Positions 50,701-60,702 are shown, counted from the first letter of the stretch. The stretch is DNA of 64,000 nucleotides from Lactobacillus gasseri ATCC 33323 = JCM 1131 (GCF_000014425.1 NC_008530.1:620001-684000); one strand, 5' to 3'. Notes: generated by a model from the sequence alone, not told the origin. Made by a program: numbers and translations.

Positions 50701-51147
50701 GCTGATGCTTCTGCAAGTATGGCGCAAGGTGTTGTAGATGCTGCTAGTGGTATGTCGCCAACCTTAGACCCTATTGGATTAAGTGGCATAAATCCAGGAG
50801 ATTTACTTGCAGCTGGATTTGATAGAGCACTGGACGCAATCAGCAATGTTGCTGGTGCAATTACTGGGCTTGATGGTTCAAGAGCTAATATTGGCATTTT
50901 CGGACAAGGTGCTGTTTCTTCAGCAGTGGGTAGCGATACAGTAACATCTGGTTCAATCGCTCCAAATTCAGTATTGACTAATAACAACAGTAGTAGCCAA
51001 ACAGACAATAGTACTCAAGTTCAAATTGATAAAGGTGCTATTGTCATCAATGCTTCTGGCAATCCAGATGCAGACGTAGACAAGATTTTAGATAAGATCG
51101 ATCAAAAGATTATTGATAGACGTAATAAAGCTCTAGGAGGTGGTTAA
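47737..51147 (+). CDS. tail tape measure protein (copy 2)
   Basis: 1136 aa, identical to copy 1, including the hydrophobic 21-aa repeat block at residues 662-850. Confidence 0.93.
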   Translation: MSTISTTVKINDAFSNPLDRLSSGLQKAQSGMSKLKEAISGGSSGGSMFKSMVGGTVVGGAINKGMELASTGIRSMYGELDEASKAWQTFDGNMHQLGKSPAEIATAKKSMQQFAQQTIYGASDMASTYSQLAAVGTKNVDQLVRGFGGLAAASSNPQQAMKTLSEQATQMAAKPMVQWQDFKLMLEQTPAGISAVAKTMGVSTQQLIKNVQDGKVKTEDFLNAIAKTGTNANFTKMATQFKTVGQAIDGLKETMANKLQGAFDRVGKVGIKFVSDLTDQLSNVNFDGFVDGLFKAVADMEPIFDDLKTGFDDFKKGFADSGAFNSLKDTFDSITDSVGKLVNTMDQTNGGDSLFKQLGKLAGGALGGAAKSISGIAEALGELDPGTLQMLAQAFIILKGGLKGLVFEAVIWGLKELNKLDPGTINNIAQALTALAIAFTMLKAMGKIAGYMKEVSKFFKGFKNAKKIKAPEIDSPKMTKPGKILSNAGAYMKLGAAFALVGAGALALGAGFKLLADAATQISSAGGGAIATFFGMIAAIAALVVLVRFLGPDLIGGAVGFAIFAAALLLIGAAVLVASAGIALLATQLPTISEYGTSAAVGLLALAGAIAVFGLAAIVGAVGVLLLGVALAVLAVGLVAAGVGALIFAVGLALVGITALIAAVGVLLLGVAIALVAVMVIIAAVGMLLLGVTLVLVAAMGIVAAVGLLLMGVALMLIVVSAMVAAVGLILLSVALLLIGPMSLIAAVGLLLLGVALTLVMAMGLVAAVGILLLGVGLVLVAAMAMVAAVGLMMMSVALMMIMVTAMVSAVGLMLLAVALMMVGPMAMIAAVGLMLLAAAAIMLGAGLMVVAAAAMAVAAALVAVGASVMVMASLFVAAGSMMVSAITSAMSGVVSAVRSGISSAVNAARSFGSALVSVGRQLIQGLVNGIKSMIGAAVSAVQGVASKVVSAAKSVLHIGSPSRLFRQYGRWVDQGLIIGLNRDAGAAADASASMAQGVVDAASGMSPTLDPIGLSGINPGDLLAAGFDRALDAISNVAGAITGLDGSRANIGIFGQGAVSSAVGSDTVTSGSIAPNSVLTNNNSSSQTDNSTQVQIDKGAIVINASGNPDADVDKILDKIDQKIIDRRNKALGGG
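49720..50286 (+). repeat. nine 63-bp repeats in tape measure (copy 2)
   Basis: Same nine AAVG-type 21-residue units as at 9634-10200. Confidence 0.9.
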
Positions 51148-51148
51148 T

Positions 51149-51829
51149 ATGCCGGTCAACGGCTTTGGTGTTTATATCACTGATTATTCAACTAATAGAA
51201 CGGTTGAATTGCCTGTGAACCCGTCAGAATTAACTTTGAAATATGAAACTGATGATAAATCAGAAACTATTGTGAACTTGGGAGAGATTAATCGAGTAGG
51301 TAACATGAAATTGGTATCTCTTACGATTGATAGTGTCTTTCCAAAGAAACATAGTTCTTGGATTAGTTCAGATAAGCTGTTAAAACCTGATGAATACATT
51401 AATTGGCTTAAAAACATTCAAGCTAATAAACATCATGTTCAATTAGTTGTCAGCTCTACTCAAATTAGTGTAACTATGACGATTTCTAGTTTTGAATATG
51501 GCTTTAAGAGCGGCTTTGCAGATGAATATGCTTATACTTTGGGCTTAAAGCAGTATAGAGAAGTTAAGTACCATAAAGTTAACGTCCCAGCCCCTCCAAA
51601 ACCTAAACCAAGACCAGCTCCTCCTAAGAAGTTAGGCATTGGTTCAATTGTAATTGTAAATGGCCGGCTGCGCTTAGACAGTTATGGAAGTGCGCCGGGT
51701 GTATATGAAAATAATGTAAGAAGACGAATTACTTATTTAGCGCCTGGGCATCCTTTTCCAATTCATGTTGCTTTAGTGAATGGAGGACCTAGAGGTTGGG
51801 TTAGACAGAGTGAAGTGAGATTAGCATGA
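51149..51829 (+). CDS. XkdP-like protein with SH3-like C-terminus (copy 2)
   Basis: 226 aa, identical to copy 1; Pro-rich hinge and SH3-like end in place of the usual LysM. Confidence 0.85.
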   Translation: MPVNGFGVYITDYSTNRTVELPVNPSELTLKYETDDKSETIVNLGEINRVGNMKLVSLTIDSVFPKKHSSWISSDKLLKPDEYINWLKNIQANKHHVQLVVSSTQISVTMTISSFEYGFKSGFADEYAYTLGLKQYREVKYHKVNVPAPPKPKPRPAPPKKLGIGSIVIVNGRLRLDSYGSAPGVYENNVRRRITYLAPGHPFPIHVALVNGGPRGWVRQSEVRLA

Positions 51830-52872
51830 TTACCAAACTTCAAATTCTAAAACACGATAATGGTGGCGCTAGAATTGGTGTCGAAATCAAGGACATGGTT
51901 AAAAATCTTAAGTGGGTAACTGACTTAAATTACTCTGCTGGAGAGCTAACATTTGATATTGTGAATGGCAAAGATCCAATAATTCCAGCGATGGGGGCAA
52001 TTGTAGACTTTGCTTGGGATAATAAAGATATTTTCTGGGGTTTCGTTTTCAGTGCTGAATGCACGTCAGACACTACAGTGAGCGTTAAAGCTTACGACTT
52101 TGAAAGATATCTAAAGAGTGAAGGTTCAGTCGTCTTTCAATCAGGGACGCTTGGAGATAGATACAGTAATGTTTGCCGCCGTTTCGGTGTACCATTTCAT
52201 ATCAAGGAACAGCCAACTTACAGAGTGCCTGCGGAAGTTTGTGATGGTAAGACAGGATTTGACATGATTAAGAGCGCAATAGATAAGACATACTCTGCTA
52301 CTGGCGAAATGTACTGCATTGTTGCTAATCATATGTATATCGAACTTAGAAGAGCGCCTATTCCTACAAGAACCCTCTTAGTTATTGATACTCAAAACAC
52401 GATGAGTGATTACACTTACTCTGAGAGTATTGATAATGCTGCTAACGTGGTTCAAGTTGTTCAAAAGAACACCGATAATTCACAGACAAAAACAGCCACT
52501 GCTACTTCCGAAACTGGAGATGATCCAGCTACTACAAGTTTTACGATTGCCTCTGCTAGGGGTAATACGATTAGAACTTGGGGACAGATTGTTAAAGTGG
52601 TCAATGCCAAGAACAAAGCAAACTGGGCACAGATGGTTCAACAAGCTAATGACGAGTTGAAAAAGCGCAACGTTTCAGAAAGGAAATTAACGCTTGATTG
52701 TATGGGCGATACTTCTCTAATTGCAGGTGCTGGTGCTAACGTCAAAATTAAAGATTTTGGCAAGACTTGGACTAATTGCCCTATTTTGAAAGCAACTCAT
52801 AACTTCGGGACAGATTACACTTGCAGCTTAGAAATGAAAGTAGGTACAAAATGGCAGGAGAACAGCTTATAA
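51826..52872 (+). CDS. baseplate hub protein, XkdQ-like (copy 2)
   Basis: 348-aa hub, identical to copy 1. Confidence 0.87.
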   Translation: MITKLQILKHDNGGARIGVEIKDMVKNLKWVTDLNYSAGELTFDIVNGKDPIIPAMGAIVDFAWDNKDIFWGFVFSAECTSDTTVSVKAYDFERYLKSEGSVVFQSGTLGDRYSNVCRRFGVPFHIKEQPTYRVPAEVCDGKTGFDMIKSAIDKTYSATGEMYCIVANHMYIELRRAPIPTRTLLVIDTQNTMSDYTYSESIDNAANVVQVVQKNTDNSQTKTATATSETGDDPATTSFTIASARGNTIRTWGQIVKVVNAKNKANWAQMVQQANDELKKRNVSERKLTLDCMGDTSLIAGAGANVKIKDFGKTWTNCPILKATHNFGTDYTCSLEMKVGTKWQENSL

Positions 52873-53213
52873 AAATGTTGACGGAACGGGGCGGTAGTGA
52901 CTCTGAGTATTCCGATGTTATCTATGGACGTGTTATCAGTATTTCTCCGTTAAAGGTACAAATTTCTAATTCAATGATTATTGACGATAATTTCATTGTA
53001 TTGGGAAAGCACATTGGAAGCTTTTCAATGAGTGGTAGTTTGACGACTACAGAGGAAAAGAAAGGCAAGGACGGAGAAAAGCCTAAGACAGAAAAGACCA
53101 CCAAGCCTGCTACTTTTACTTTTGATAACTCTTTAAAAGTTGGCGATAGGGTAACTATGATCCGTGCTGATGGTGGTCAACAATTCTACTTATTTGAGAG
53201 AGAGGGTGGTTAA
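52851..53213 (+). CDS. DUF2577 baseplate protein (copy 2)
   Basis: 120-aa XkdR-like protein starting inside the hub gene; identical to copy 1. Confidence 0.82.
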   Translation: MAGEQLIKMLTERGGSDSEYSDVIYGRVISISPLKVQISNSMIIDDNFIVLGKHIGSFSMSGSLTTTEEKKGKDGEKPKTEKTTKPATFTFDNSLKVGDRVTMIRADGGQQFYLFEREGG

Positions 53214-53214
53214 T

Positions 53215-53586
53215 TTGGATAATGAAGAAAATCAAAATCCGACACTAACCTTTCAGATTGCTAATGGCAGAATACGTAATAAGTTCGATGGCTTAGGTGC
53301 TATGGTTCAAGCTGTAGATAAGATCTTAAAAACAGAACGTTTTGTTTTTCCAATTTATACCGATCAATATGGCAATGATTTAAATGACTTGCTTGGTAAA
53401 GACTTAGGCTATTCCAAAGTTGAAGCTGAGCGAATGGTCAAAGAAGCATTACTAGCTGATGAGCGTGTAATCAAAGTCGATATTACTAGTATTAATGAAA
53501 CAAGCCCCAATACTTTAACTCTTACTGGAGAATGTCAGACTAGTTACGGAAATATACCAATAGAAAGTGAGGTAAGCATTAAGTGA
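53215..53586 (+). CDS. DUF2634 baseplate wedge protein (copy 2)
   Basis: 123-aa XkdS-like protein with TTG start; identical to copy 1. Confidence 0.85.
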   Translation: MDNEENQNPTLTFQIANGRIRNKFDGLGAMVQAVDKILKTERFVFPIYTDQYGNDLNDLLGKDLGYSKVEAERMVKEALLADERVIKVDITSINETSPNTLTLTGECQTSYGNIPIESEVSIK

Positions 53587-54734
53587 GTCCAAATGAACTA
53601 ATTACTGAATTTCAGAATAAAGATTATGACTACTTTTTAAGAAAAATGCTTGATGCTGTGCCTGATAATATTGACAAGCGTGAGGGTTCAATAATCTATG
53701 ACGCTTTAGCTCCTGCTGCGTTAGTTATGGGGCAGCAATCCTTAGATATGGCTAATGTAATCAAAGAAACTTATATCAAAACAGCCTCTGGAGAGTTCCT
53801 AGACTATCGAGCAATTGAACATGGGACAAGTCGATATCCTGCTACTCAAACAGAAGCTAAGGCTAAAGTTTTAAATGACAAGAAAGAACCGTTAGATAAT
53901 GTTCAAATAGGCGATAAGTTTGCCAGCATTGGCGACTCACCCATTTTTTATGCTGTGACAAAAGTCAATGATGACTTGACTGTTGAATTAACAGCAGAAG
54001 TTAAAGGTTCAAGCGCTAATAGTTATATCGGGCAGATTTTACCTGTTACTCCCAACGACTTGCTTTCATGGGCTGAAATTACAGAAATTACAGCTCCTGC
54101 AAGGGATGTAGAAAGTGACGACCACTTAAGAGCAAGATTGCTGAGTTCTCAAAGTTGGATTGCTTACGGTGGTAATGTGGCTGATTACTTAGATATGACT
54201 AGCAAGATTGATGAAGTTGGAGCTGCGCAGATTTATCCAACATGGAACGGCGGGGGAACTGTCAAGGTAGTTATCTTGAATAACGACCTAATGCCTGCTA
54301 GTGCTAGTTTAGTACAGAAAGTTAAAAATATACTTGACCCAGAAGATAAACAAGCAGAGGGTTATGGATTAGCTCCAATTGACCATGCTGTAACTGTGAC
54401 TGCTCCTGAAGAATTAATTGTAAATGTTGATATTTCAGTAAAACTTGATGATACAAAAGTAACACGGTATGTGAAAGACAGCATTACTAAAGCAGTTGAG
54501 GGCTACTTCCAATCATTGAGAAAGGACTGGGCAGATATCAATCAAAAACTTGGTAGGGGTTATGAAGAAACCATATATCGTTCTAAGATCCTGTCTCAAG
54601 TTATGCTGACGGAAGGTGTGGTCAATGCTAAACTTCCATCTTTGAACGGGCGGGACGCAGACATTGACTTAGTTTTTAATAATTCCAAGTCGCAATTGCC
54701 AGTAGTCGGGACGGTGACAATTAATGAGCAATAA
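53583..54734 (+). CDS. baseplate J protein (copy 2)
   Basis: 383-aa XkdT-like wedge protein with GTG start; identical to copy 1. Confidence 0.92.
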   Translation: MSPNELITEFQNKDYDYFLRKMLDAVPDNIDKREGSIIYDALAPAALVMGQQSLDMANVIKETYIKTASGEFLDYRAIEHGTSRYPATQTEAKAKVLNDKKEPLDNVQIGDKFASIGDSPIFYAVTKVNDDLTVELTAEVKGSSANSYIGQILPVTPNDLLSWAEITEITAPARDVESDDHLRARLLSSQSWIAYGGNVADYLDMTSKIDEVGAAQIYPTWNGGGTVKVVILNNDLMPASASLVQKVKNILDPEDKQAEGYGLAPIDHAVTVTAPEELIVNVDISVKLDDTKVTRYVKDSITKAVEGYFQSLRKDWADINQKLGRGYEETIYRSKILSQVMLTEGVVNAKLPSLNGRDADIDLVFNNSKSQLPVVGTVTINEQ

Positions 54735-55284
54735 ATATGAACTTCTAAATTACATGCCTGATTATTATGAGGGCGTGTATGAAATGAAGGAACTTCTTAA
54801 GTCTGAAAGCGTAACGCTAAAAGACTTGGAAAGTAGCCATTTGCGGACGTTACTAAATGAATTTGTTTCAACAGCTGATGCTAAAGGTATTTCGCTTTTT
54901 GAAAGCCAGCTAGGCATAGTTCCAGATGAAAACGATACTTTGGAAATGCGTAGAAATAAGGTCTTGATGTATGTATTACCACCAAGACCGATAACAATTA
55001 GATTTTTCAGAGATATGCTGAACAACGTTAACCTGCCAGTGAAAATTGATGTTAATTACGGTGCAAGAGCTGTTGTAGTAACTGCTAAATCAGCTGAAAT
55101 GACAAGTAATCAAATTAACTATTTGAAGTATCTGTTGAATGTTTATTTGCCAGCTAATCTCTTGTATCAAGTAAAGATTTTGCTAAACGCTGCAAAGGTT
55201 TTTGATGATTTGAACTTGGGCATTGGTAACGTGGTAAAAGCAGCGAGCATGGCAAAAGCGAGTCCCAACCAAGTATTTAACTAG
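54724..55284 (+). CDS. DUF2313 baseplate protein (copy 2)
   Basis: 186-aa XkdU-like protein; identical to copy 1. Confidence 0.9.
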   Translation: MSNKYELLNYMPDYYEGVYEMKELLKSESVTLKDLESSHLRTLLNEFVSTADAKGISLFESQLGIVPDENDTLEMRRNKVLMYVLPPRPITIRFFRDMLNNVNLPVKIDVNYGARAVVVTAKSAEMTSNQINYLKYLLNVYLPANLLYQVKILLNAAKVFDDLNLGIGNVVKAASMAKASPNQVFN

Positions 55285-55296
55285 TGAGGTGATGAG

Positions 55297-57465
55297 ATGT
55301 CAGAATATAATAAGACAATTATAACTAATGAGGGTATTGATTTGGCCCGTAGAGCTAACAAGGGTACGGCAACTTTTTCTTTGACGAGAGGTGTTTCATC
55401 AACTGATAACTTATCGGAAAAAACAGTTGAAGAGCTTCAAAACTTAACCCAGTTACCAAGTATCCAGCAATCAGTGAAGTTGAGTGATGTAGGAGATACG
55501 TCTGATAATTCAGATACTGTTTTAGGTGTTAGAATGACCTTTGATAACCAGAATTTGAAGACTGGTTATAATGTGCATACTGTTGGTATTTATGCAAAAG
55601 AACCAGATAAAAATGAAATTCTTTACGGTATAGCTACAGCTAAGACACCTGAATATATCCCAGATTTTAGTGAGCAAACTTTATTTAAGTTTGATTTTTT
55701 GATGTATCTAGTAATTGGTAGAACTGATAAGGTAACTGTTGAAGTTAGTCCGGATGATGTTTATCGTAAAAAGGAAGTGTATAGCAAGTCCGAGGTTGAT
55801 ACAGCTGTAGCAAAACTTGATAAAAAAAACGCTGAAATCGTTAAGAGCTTAAGCGATTATAAATTGGAGAACTCTACTTATCACACAAACTTTGAGAAAA
55901 GCGTAACTGATAGGCTGGGTACTAAAGCTGATAAAACTACTGTAGAACAGCAACTTGGAACAAAGGCTGATAAATCAAATACTTACACCAAAGATGAAGT
56001 GAATAGTAAAGTAGCTCCTAAGGCAGACAAAGGCTATGTAGACAGCGAATTAAACAAGAAAGCCGATAAAGCTACTACTTACACCAAGACAGAAGTTGAT
56101 AATAAAATCGCTGGTCAGGTTAAGTCGGTAAATGGGCACACTGCTAATGCCAGTGGTGCAGTAACCTTACCAACTTTAACAGCTAATGTGCTTACTGGCT
56201 ATGATGTAAAGAATAAGGCTGCTACTTTTGATAACAACGCTCATTTTGACGCAAATGGGCTTTTTTCAAGATGGACTGTAGATCAAGGCGTTATCGGACA
56301 ACTTGCTGATGCAATTAATGCAAAGTTACCCATTGAAGCAGGAGATCCTAATGGAGACTTGTTAGATTATGCTGGTAATAAAATTGTTTACTGGAATGGT
56401 AATGGTGACGGGGTTAAGAACTTGCCACCAATGAACAATAAGAAATGGTTCTTTGCAGTCAAACTATTCTATCTGGGTTGGGGTTCAGTTACTGTTGTAG
56501 ATCAAGACGGTAGTTATTGGTTGAATACTAAGAATGACGATATTTGGACTGGTTGGCGTTCAGTAATCACAAATGAACATCTTAAAAAGTTAAAATTTGT
56601 AAAGCAATCATTAGATCAAAACGGTAATATTTTCCAAGATACTAAGTTTGTAACTCAAGAGGCAGACGGAACATATAAGATTAACATTTTTGATAGCGAC
56701 TGGACTGCTAATAAGGTTTCATGGCTGTTAAATAATACCAAGTCTTACAGCATTCAAAATAATACTGATTTGAATAACGTTAAGAATACGGGGTTCTATA
56801 ATGCGGCAGGTCCTTCCGGATTAAAAAATTCTCCTGTGTCAGCTTGGTTTAGTATGTCCGTAAATGCCAATCAATGGAACGGCCAACAAACTCTGTATGA
56901 TACAAATAGTGGTCAATTATATGTGAGAACGTGGAATTCAACTAGATTTACAGATTGGCAAAGAATAGCTAATGCTGGCGACTTAACTAATCAGAGTATT
57001 ACATCAATTACTGATTATGATGTAGCTTCCGAAGGCTGGCATAACACCCAAGTTGGAAAATTTGATCCATCAGGACACTTTGCTAATTTATTAGTTGATG
57101 CTGGAGCTTTGAAGCCGATAGCAGAGGCAATCAATAACCTGAATACCAATTTAACAACTATGCGAACTGAGTTAATGAACTTGAAGAAGAGAACTGATTA
57201 CAATACTCCTCAAGGAGAGTTCAATAATACCACTGTAAATCTTAATAACTTAAGAAGCACAGGAATGTATCGTCTTTCAAATTGTCATGTTCAAAGTGGA
57301 CCATATCCAACCGATAATGCGCACTGGGTTTACGTTAAAGTGACAGTATTTGATGCTAATACTGTGTATCAAACGCTTTACGAAGGCGACAATATGTATG
57401 GACGAAAGTCTTCTAGCCCGACAAATTGGGATCAATGGCATCAATATTTGAATAAAACTGTTTAA
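55297..57465 (+). CDS. tail fibre / receptor-binding protein (copy 2)
   Basis: 722 aa, identical to copy 1, so both copies would encode the same host range. Shaft of YxKxEVDxK repeats and knob-like C-terminus. Confidence 0.88.
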   Translation: MSEYNKTIITNEGIDLARRANKGTATFSLTRGVSSTDNLSEKTVEELQNLTQLPSIQQSVKLSDVGDTSDNSDTVLGVRMTFDNQNLKTGYNVHTVGIYAKEPDKNEILYGIATAKTPEYIPDFSEQTLFKFDFLMYLVIGRTDKVTVEVSPDDVYRKKEVYSKSEVDTAVAKLDKKNAEIVKSLSDYKLENSTYHTNFEKSVTDRLGTKADKTTVEQQLGTKADKSNTYTKDEVNSKVAPKADKGYVDSELNKKADKATTYTKTEVDNKIAGQVKSVNGHTANASGAVTLPTLTANVLTGYDVKNKAATFDNNAHFDANGLFSRWTVDQGVIGQLADAINAKLPIEAGDPNGDLLDYAGNKIVYWNGNGDGVKNLPPMNNKKWFFAVKLFYLGWGSVTVVDQDGSYWLNTKNDDIWTGWRSVITNEHLKKLKFVKQSLDQNGNIFQDTKFVTQEADGTYKINIFDSDWTANKVSWLLNNTKSYSIQNNTDLNNVKNTGFYNAAGPSGLKNSPVSAWFSMSVNANQWNGQQTLYDTNSGQLYVRTWNSTRFTDWQRIANAGDLTNQSITSITDYDVASEGWHNTQVGKFDPSGHFANLLVDAGALKPIAEAINNLNTNLTTMRTELMNLKKRTDYNTPQGEFNNTTVNLNNLRSTGMYRLSNCHVQSGPYPTDNAHWVYVKVTVFDANTVYQTLYEGDNMYGRKSSSPTNWDQWHQYLNKTV

Positions 57466-57492
57466 TCCTTAGTTAAACTAAGGATTTTTTTA
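57465..57492 (+). terminator. intrinsic terminator after tail fibre (copy 2)
   Basis: ATCCTTAGT/ACTAAGGAT with T7, as in copy 1. Confidence 0.7.
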
Positions 57493-57504
57493 TGGAGGAA
57501 AATT

Positions 57505-58014
57505 ATGGAAGCAGAAAACTTTTTAGATTTATTAAAACAAGTCGTTGCTGATGGGAAAATCAGCTTTTATTACTTCTCTGATCCAACTAGTCCAATTACA
57601 GCTCTTCATCACTTGGAAATTCCTTATCCAGGAGAGCTTAGTCCTGTAGACTTGCCTTACCGCTGGCATGCAGAAAAGCCTAGTGAGGATTTAATTGATG
57701 CAGTTTGGGACGATGACTCTCATAGTTGGATTGAAAACAGTGATAAATCTCAGCCAGCTTTAATTGCTAAGTTGCAAGCAAGTAATGCAGCTATGCAAAA
57801 GAAAATGGAAAACTACGAAGCAGCTAAGATTAAAGATGCTCAAAATAATGATAAAATCGTTCAAGCTTTAAGTGGCGTACAAAAGGGACAAGCACAAACT
57901 ACAGCAGTTCTTGCTCAACTTGTGCCAATGGTTCAACAACTTTCCAAGTCAGTAAACACACCAGACAAACCAAATGCAGCTGATGAAACTAAGAAAAAAG
58001 AAGGTGCTGAATAA
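57505..58014 (+). CDS. fibre-associated / XkdV-region protein (copy 2)
   Basis: 169 aa with C-terminal coiled coil; identical to copy 1. Confidence 0.75.
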   Translation: MEAENFLDLLKQVVADGKISFYYFSDPTSPITALHHLEIPYPGELSPVDLPYRWHAEKPSEDLIDAVWDDDSHSWIENSDKSQPALIAKLQASNAAMQKKMENYEAAKIKDAQNNDKIVQALSGVQKGQAQTTAVLAQLVPMVQQLSKSVNTPDKPNAADETKKKEGAE

Positions 58015-58208
58015 TGTTTGATTTTGATTTCAGTTCTATCTATTCAAACCTTGAAAGTTTATGTAAATCATCTCTAGACAATGGGTATTTCACAGACAAC
58101 ACAATTGCGGGATTTGTTCAGCAAGGAACATTTGATGCAGATGGATATAAGAGAATTACGGGTGATGATTATGTTGCAGGAGATCAAAATACTGTGGCAA
58201 ACGGCTAA
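58014..58208 (+). CDS. XkdX family protein (copy 2)
   Basis: 64 aa; identical to copy 1. Confidence 0.88.
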   Translation: MFDFDFSSIYSNLESLCKSSLDNGYFTDNTIAGFVQQGTFDADGYKRITGDDYVAGDQNTVANG

Positions 58209-58584
58209 ACTTAATTTACTTCATTTGATTTTGGGAAGTTTGCTTACAGCTTTTGGAATTGTTCTTTTAGTGAACGATTCCTTTTTTTATTGGCCACCAG
58301 AATGGCAATGGCTCTTCAATAATGACTTAGTCGATGCCTTTGCAATCATAGTTGGTATTGGCTTAATTGCATTTGTTTTTGCTGGTGGAAGAAGTCAACT
58401 TGCTAATGCCGTGTTACTAGCTTGTTCAGCATTCTTTTTGATGATGTTAACAGTATTGCAACTGGGGCATGTTTTGGTCATGCACGACTATAGCAGATTG
58501 CTTTCAATTATTGCACTAATCGGGTGGCTACTAGTAATTCAGTATTTAGCAGTATTTTCTAAGACTGTAAGACGACGAAAGTAG
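58171..58584 (+). CDS. four-helix membrane protein of lysis region (copy 2)
   Basis: About 137 aa with four membrane segments; identical to copy 1; start uncertain (58165 or 58171). Confidence 0.7.
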   Translation: MLQEIKILWQTAKLNLLHLILGSLLTAFGIVLLVNDSFFYWPPEWQWLFNNDLVDAFAIIVGIGLIAFVFAGGRSQLANAVLLACSAFFLMMLTVLQLGHVLVMHDYSRLLSIIALIGWLLVIQYLAVFSKTVRRRK

Positions 58585-58594
58585 GTAATAAGAA

Positions 58595-58873
58595 GTGCAA
58601 GACTGGGCTAATTTAATCCGTGAAATAGCACTTCTTTTTTCTGGTTTTGTTGCAGGGCTTACTGCTTGGAACGCTTTACGCAAAACAAGCCATGAAGTTT
58701 CAAAAGATGATAAAGAAGAACTGAGGGCTGACCGTGACTTATATAGAAATCGGTGGCTTGAAAGTGAGAAAGCTTTTGATGAAATTGATGCAGAAAATGA
58801 CAAGTTGCGCAAGAAGGTTAAACGGTTAGAAAACAAGATAGATGATTTTAAAGAAAACGAGGACAGAAAATGA
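58595..58873 (+). CDS. membrane-anchored coiled-coil protein (copy 2)
   Basis: 92 aa, GTG start, identical to copy 1. Confidence 0.78.
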   Translation: MQDWANLIREIALLFSGFVAGLTAWNALRKTSHEVSKDDKEELRADRDLYRNRWLESEKAFDEIDAENDKLRKKVKRLENKIDDFKENEDRK

Positions 58874-59301
58874 GCTTTGAACAAATTGGCGATATGTTAG
58901 TTGTTGCTGTATCAGTAGTTATAGCAATCATCTTTTATGTTTATTCAAAAAATAAGATTGCTATTGATAAAAAAGCTATGCAAGGCGATGCACTAGCTAA
59001 AGCTGAAAAAATGATTGCTAATTCAGCAAATGCAATCGTATATCAAACTGAAAAAGAGGGCGGTTCAGGTAAGGATAAGCTGTTAGCAGCTTTTAATTAC
59101 TTAATCGCTATTTTAGATTTGGCGCACTTACCGCATCCCTCAACAGCTTATATCAAAGGCGAGATTGAGAAGTCGGTTACTACGATGAAGCAAACGAAAA
59201 ACTTTGTTGATAGTATGCAAACACTGACTAAGGAAGACGATGCAGCCAAACAATTGAAAAGTAAGACCATTGTTGGCGAATTGAAAGAAGTAAAGAAGTA
59301 G
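58870..59301 (+). CDS. LLH-family phage holin (copy 2)
   Basis: 143 aa, identical to copy 1. Confidence 0.9.
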   Translation: MSFEQIGDMLVVAVSVVIAIIFYVYSKNKIAIDKKAMQGDALAKAEKMIANSANAIVYQTEKEGGSGKDKLLAAFNYLIAILDLAHLPHPSTAYIKGEIEKSVTTMKQTKNFVDSMQTLTKEDDAAKQLKSKTIVGELKEVKK

Positions 59302-59310
59302 GAGGTAACT

Positions 59311-60243
59311 ATGGTTGAAGTAGCTAAAAGAAGTTACGGTGTAGATGTATCAAGTCATAACAACGGCAATTATTCCGGATCGAAATTTGCCGTTGTTAAA
59401 GTGTCAGAGGGCTTAGATTATCGTAATCCTAAAGCACAATCTCAAGTATCTACTGCAAGAGCTAATAGTATGTTGCCAATGGCTTATCACTATGCGAGGT
59501 TTAGTGGCAATAGTAACGTAGCAATTCAAGAAGGTAACTATGCAGTTACTTCTGCAAAAGCTGTTGGTCTTGAGGCAGGTACTTACTTAGCTTGTGACTA
59601 TGAACAAGGAAGTGGAAACGAAACTAGAGGAGATCGTGAAACTAATACGACTGCTATCTTATCTTTCTTAGATACTATTGTGGGTGCTGGTTATAAGCCT
59701 TTACTATACTCAGGCGCTTATCTTATGAGAGACAAAATTAATACTTCTAGAATTTTAGCCAAGTATCCTAATTGTTTGTGGGTAGCAGCATATCCATCAG
59801 GTAATGGTACTGCGGTAAGTGAACCAAACTTTGGCTACTTTCCATCAATGAACGGAGTAGCAATTTGGCAATTTACCGATAACTGGCGTGGGTTAAATGT
59901 TGACGGAAACATCAGCTTGATTGATCTAAAAAATGATAGCAAACCAGTAGCTCAGCCATCTGTTGCACAATCAGCATCAGAAAAAACATGGACTGATGTA
60001 CAAGGTATGACTTGGCATGAAGAACATGGTACTTTCATCACTGGTGGAGCGATTAATCTTCGCTGGGGCGCTAATACGCAAAGCACACTGATTACCACCT
60101 TACCAGCAGGTTCAGAAGTTAAATACAATGCTTGGGCTAGAGATAGTGCTGGGCGTGTATGGTTACAGCAACCGAGAGAAAATGGTAAGAATGGCTATTT
60201 AGTTGGTCGTGTCGGCAGTGAGCCGTGGGGAACTTTCAAATAA
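59311..60243 (+). CDS. endolysin, GH25 with SH3-type domain (copy 2)
   Basis: 310-aa muramidase, identical to copy 1 (catalytic D96-x-E98). Confidence 0.95.
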   Translation: MVEVAKRSYGVDVSSHNNGNYSGSKFAVVKVSEGLDYRNPKAQSQVSTARANSMLPMAYHYARFSGNSNVAIQEGNYAVTSAKAVGLEAGTYLACDYEQGSGNETRGDRETNTTAILSFLDTIVGAGYKPLLYSGAYLMRDKINTSRILAKYPNCLWVAAYPSGNGTAVSEPNFGYFPSMNGVAIWQFTDNWRGLNVDGNISLIDLKNDSKPVAQPSVAQSASEKTWTDVQGMTWHEEHGTFITGGAINLRWGANTQSTLITTLPAGSEVKYNAWARDSAGRVWLQQPRENGKNGYLVGRVGSEPWGTFK

Positions 60244-60256
60244 TTTAATATAATTC

Positions 60257-60295
60257 AAAAGCCGCTCTGGAGATGTTTCTCTGGAGCGGCTTTTT
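60257..60295 (+). terminator. strong terminator closing the late operon (copy 2)
   Basis: GCCGCTC/GAGCGGC stem with T-run, as at 20171-20209. Confidence 0.9.
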
Positions 60296-60371
60296 GCATA
60301 CAACAAATTTTCTATTATTTTAACTATGTTTTCTTGTTACAATTTTACTTACAATATGTTATACTTAACTT

Positions 60372-60448
60372 GCAACAAGTTAGGAATTCTAAAATTCAAT
60401 GAACTCAAAAAGCATTACCTGATCGCTACAAAAGGTAATGCTTTTTTT
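60372..60448 (+). ncRNA. candidate antisense RNA of type I toxin-antitoxin (copy 2)
   Basis: Same promoter (TGT-TATACT at 60357-60365) and shared bidirectional terminator (60407-60448) as copy 1. Confidence 0.65.
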
Positions 60449-60491
60449 ATCGCTTGACGCAACCTATCAAACGTTGAGGGTGGAAATGCGA

Positions 60492-60599
60492 CTATTTATG
60501 TTTTTTGTTGTTACGCCGATCATCCAGCCAGTGATCGAATAGTGATTTCACCATTCCCACAAGAATTGGAGCTACAACTAAAGTTAGAAAATCCTTCAA
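60492..60599 (-). CDS. Fst-like type I toxin peptide (copy 2)
   Basis: Identical 35-aa peptide with the VVAPILVG core, TTG start, sequestered ribosome site (60608-60625) and extended -10 promoter at 60643-60651. This copy lies next to attR, so it stays with the chromosome-side prophage end. Confidence 0.85.
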   Translation of the reverse strand: MKDFLTLVVAPILVGMVKSLFDHWLDDRRNNKKHK

Positions 60600-60702
60600 C
60601 GAACTCACCTCCTTTCAAGGGGAGGCAATAGTCGCTGAAATAATTATAACAAAATTAGATGTATAGTATATGTAGAAAATGAAACTATAAGTAATTATCA
60701 AC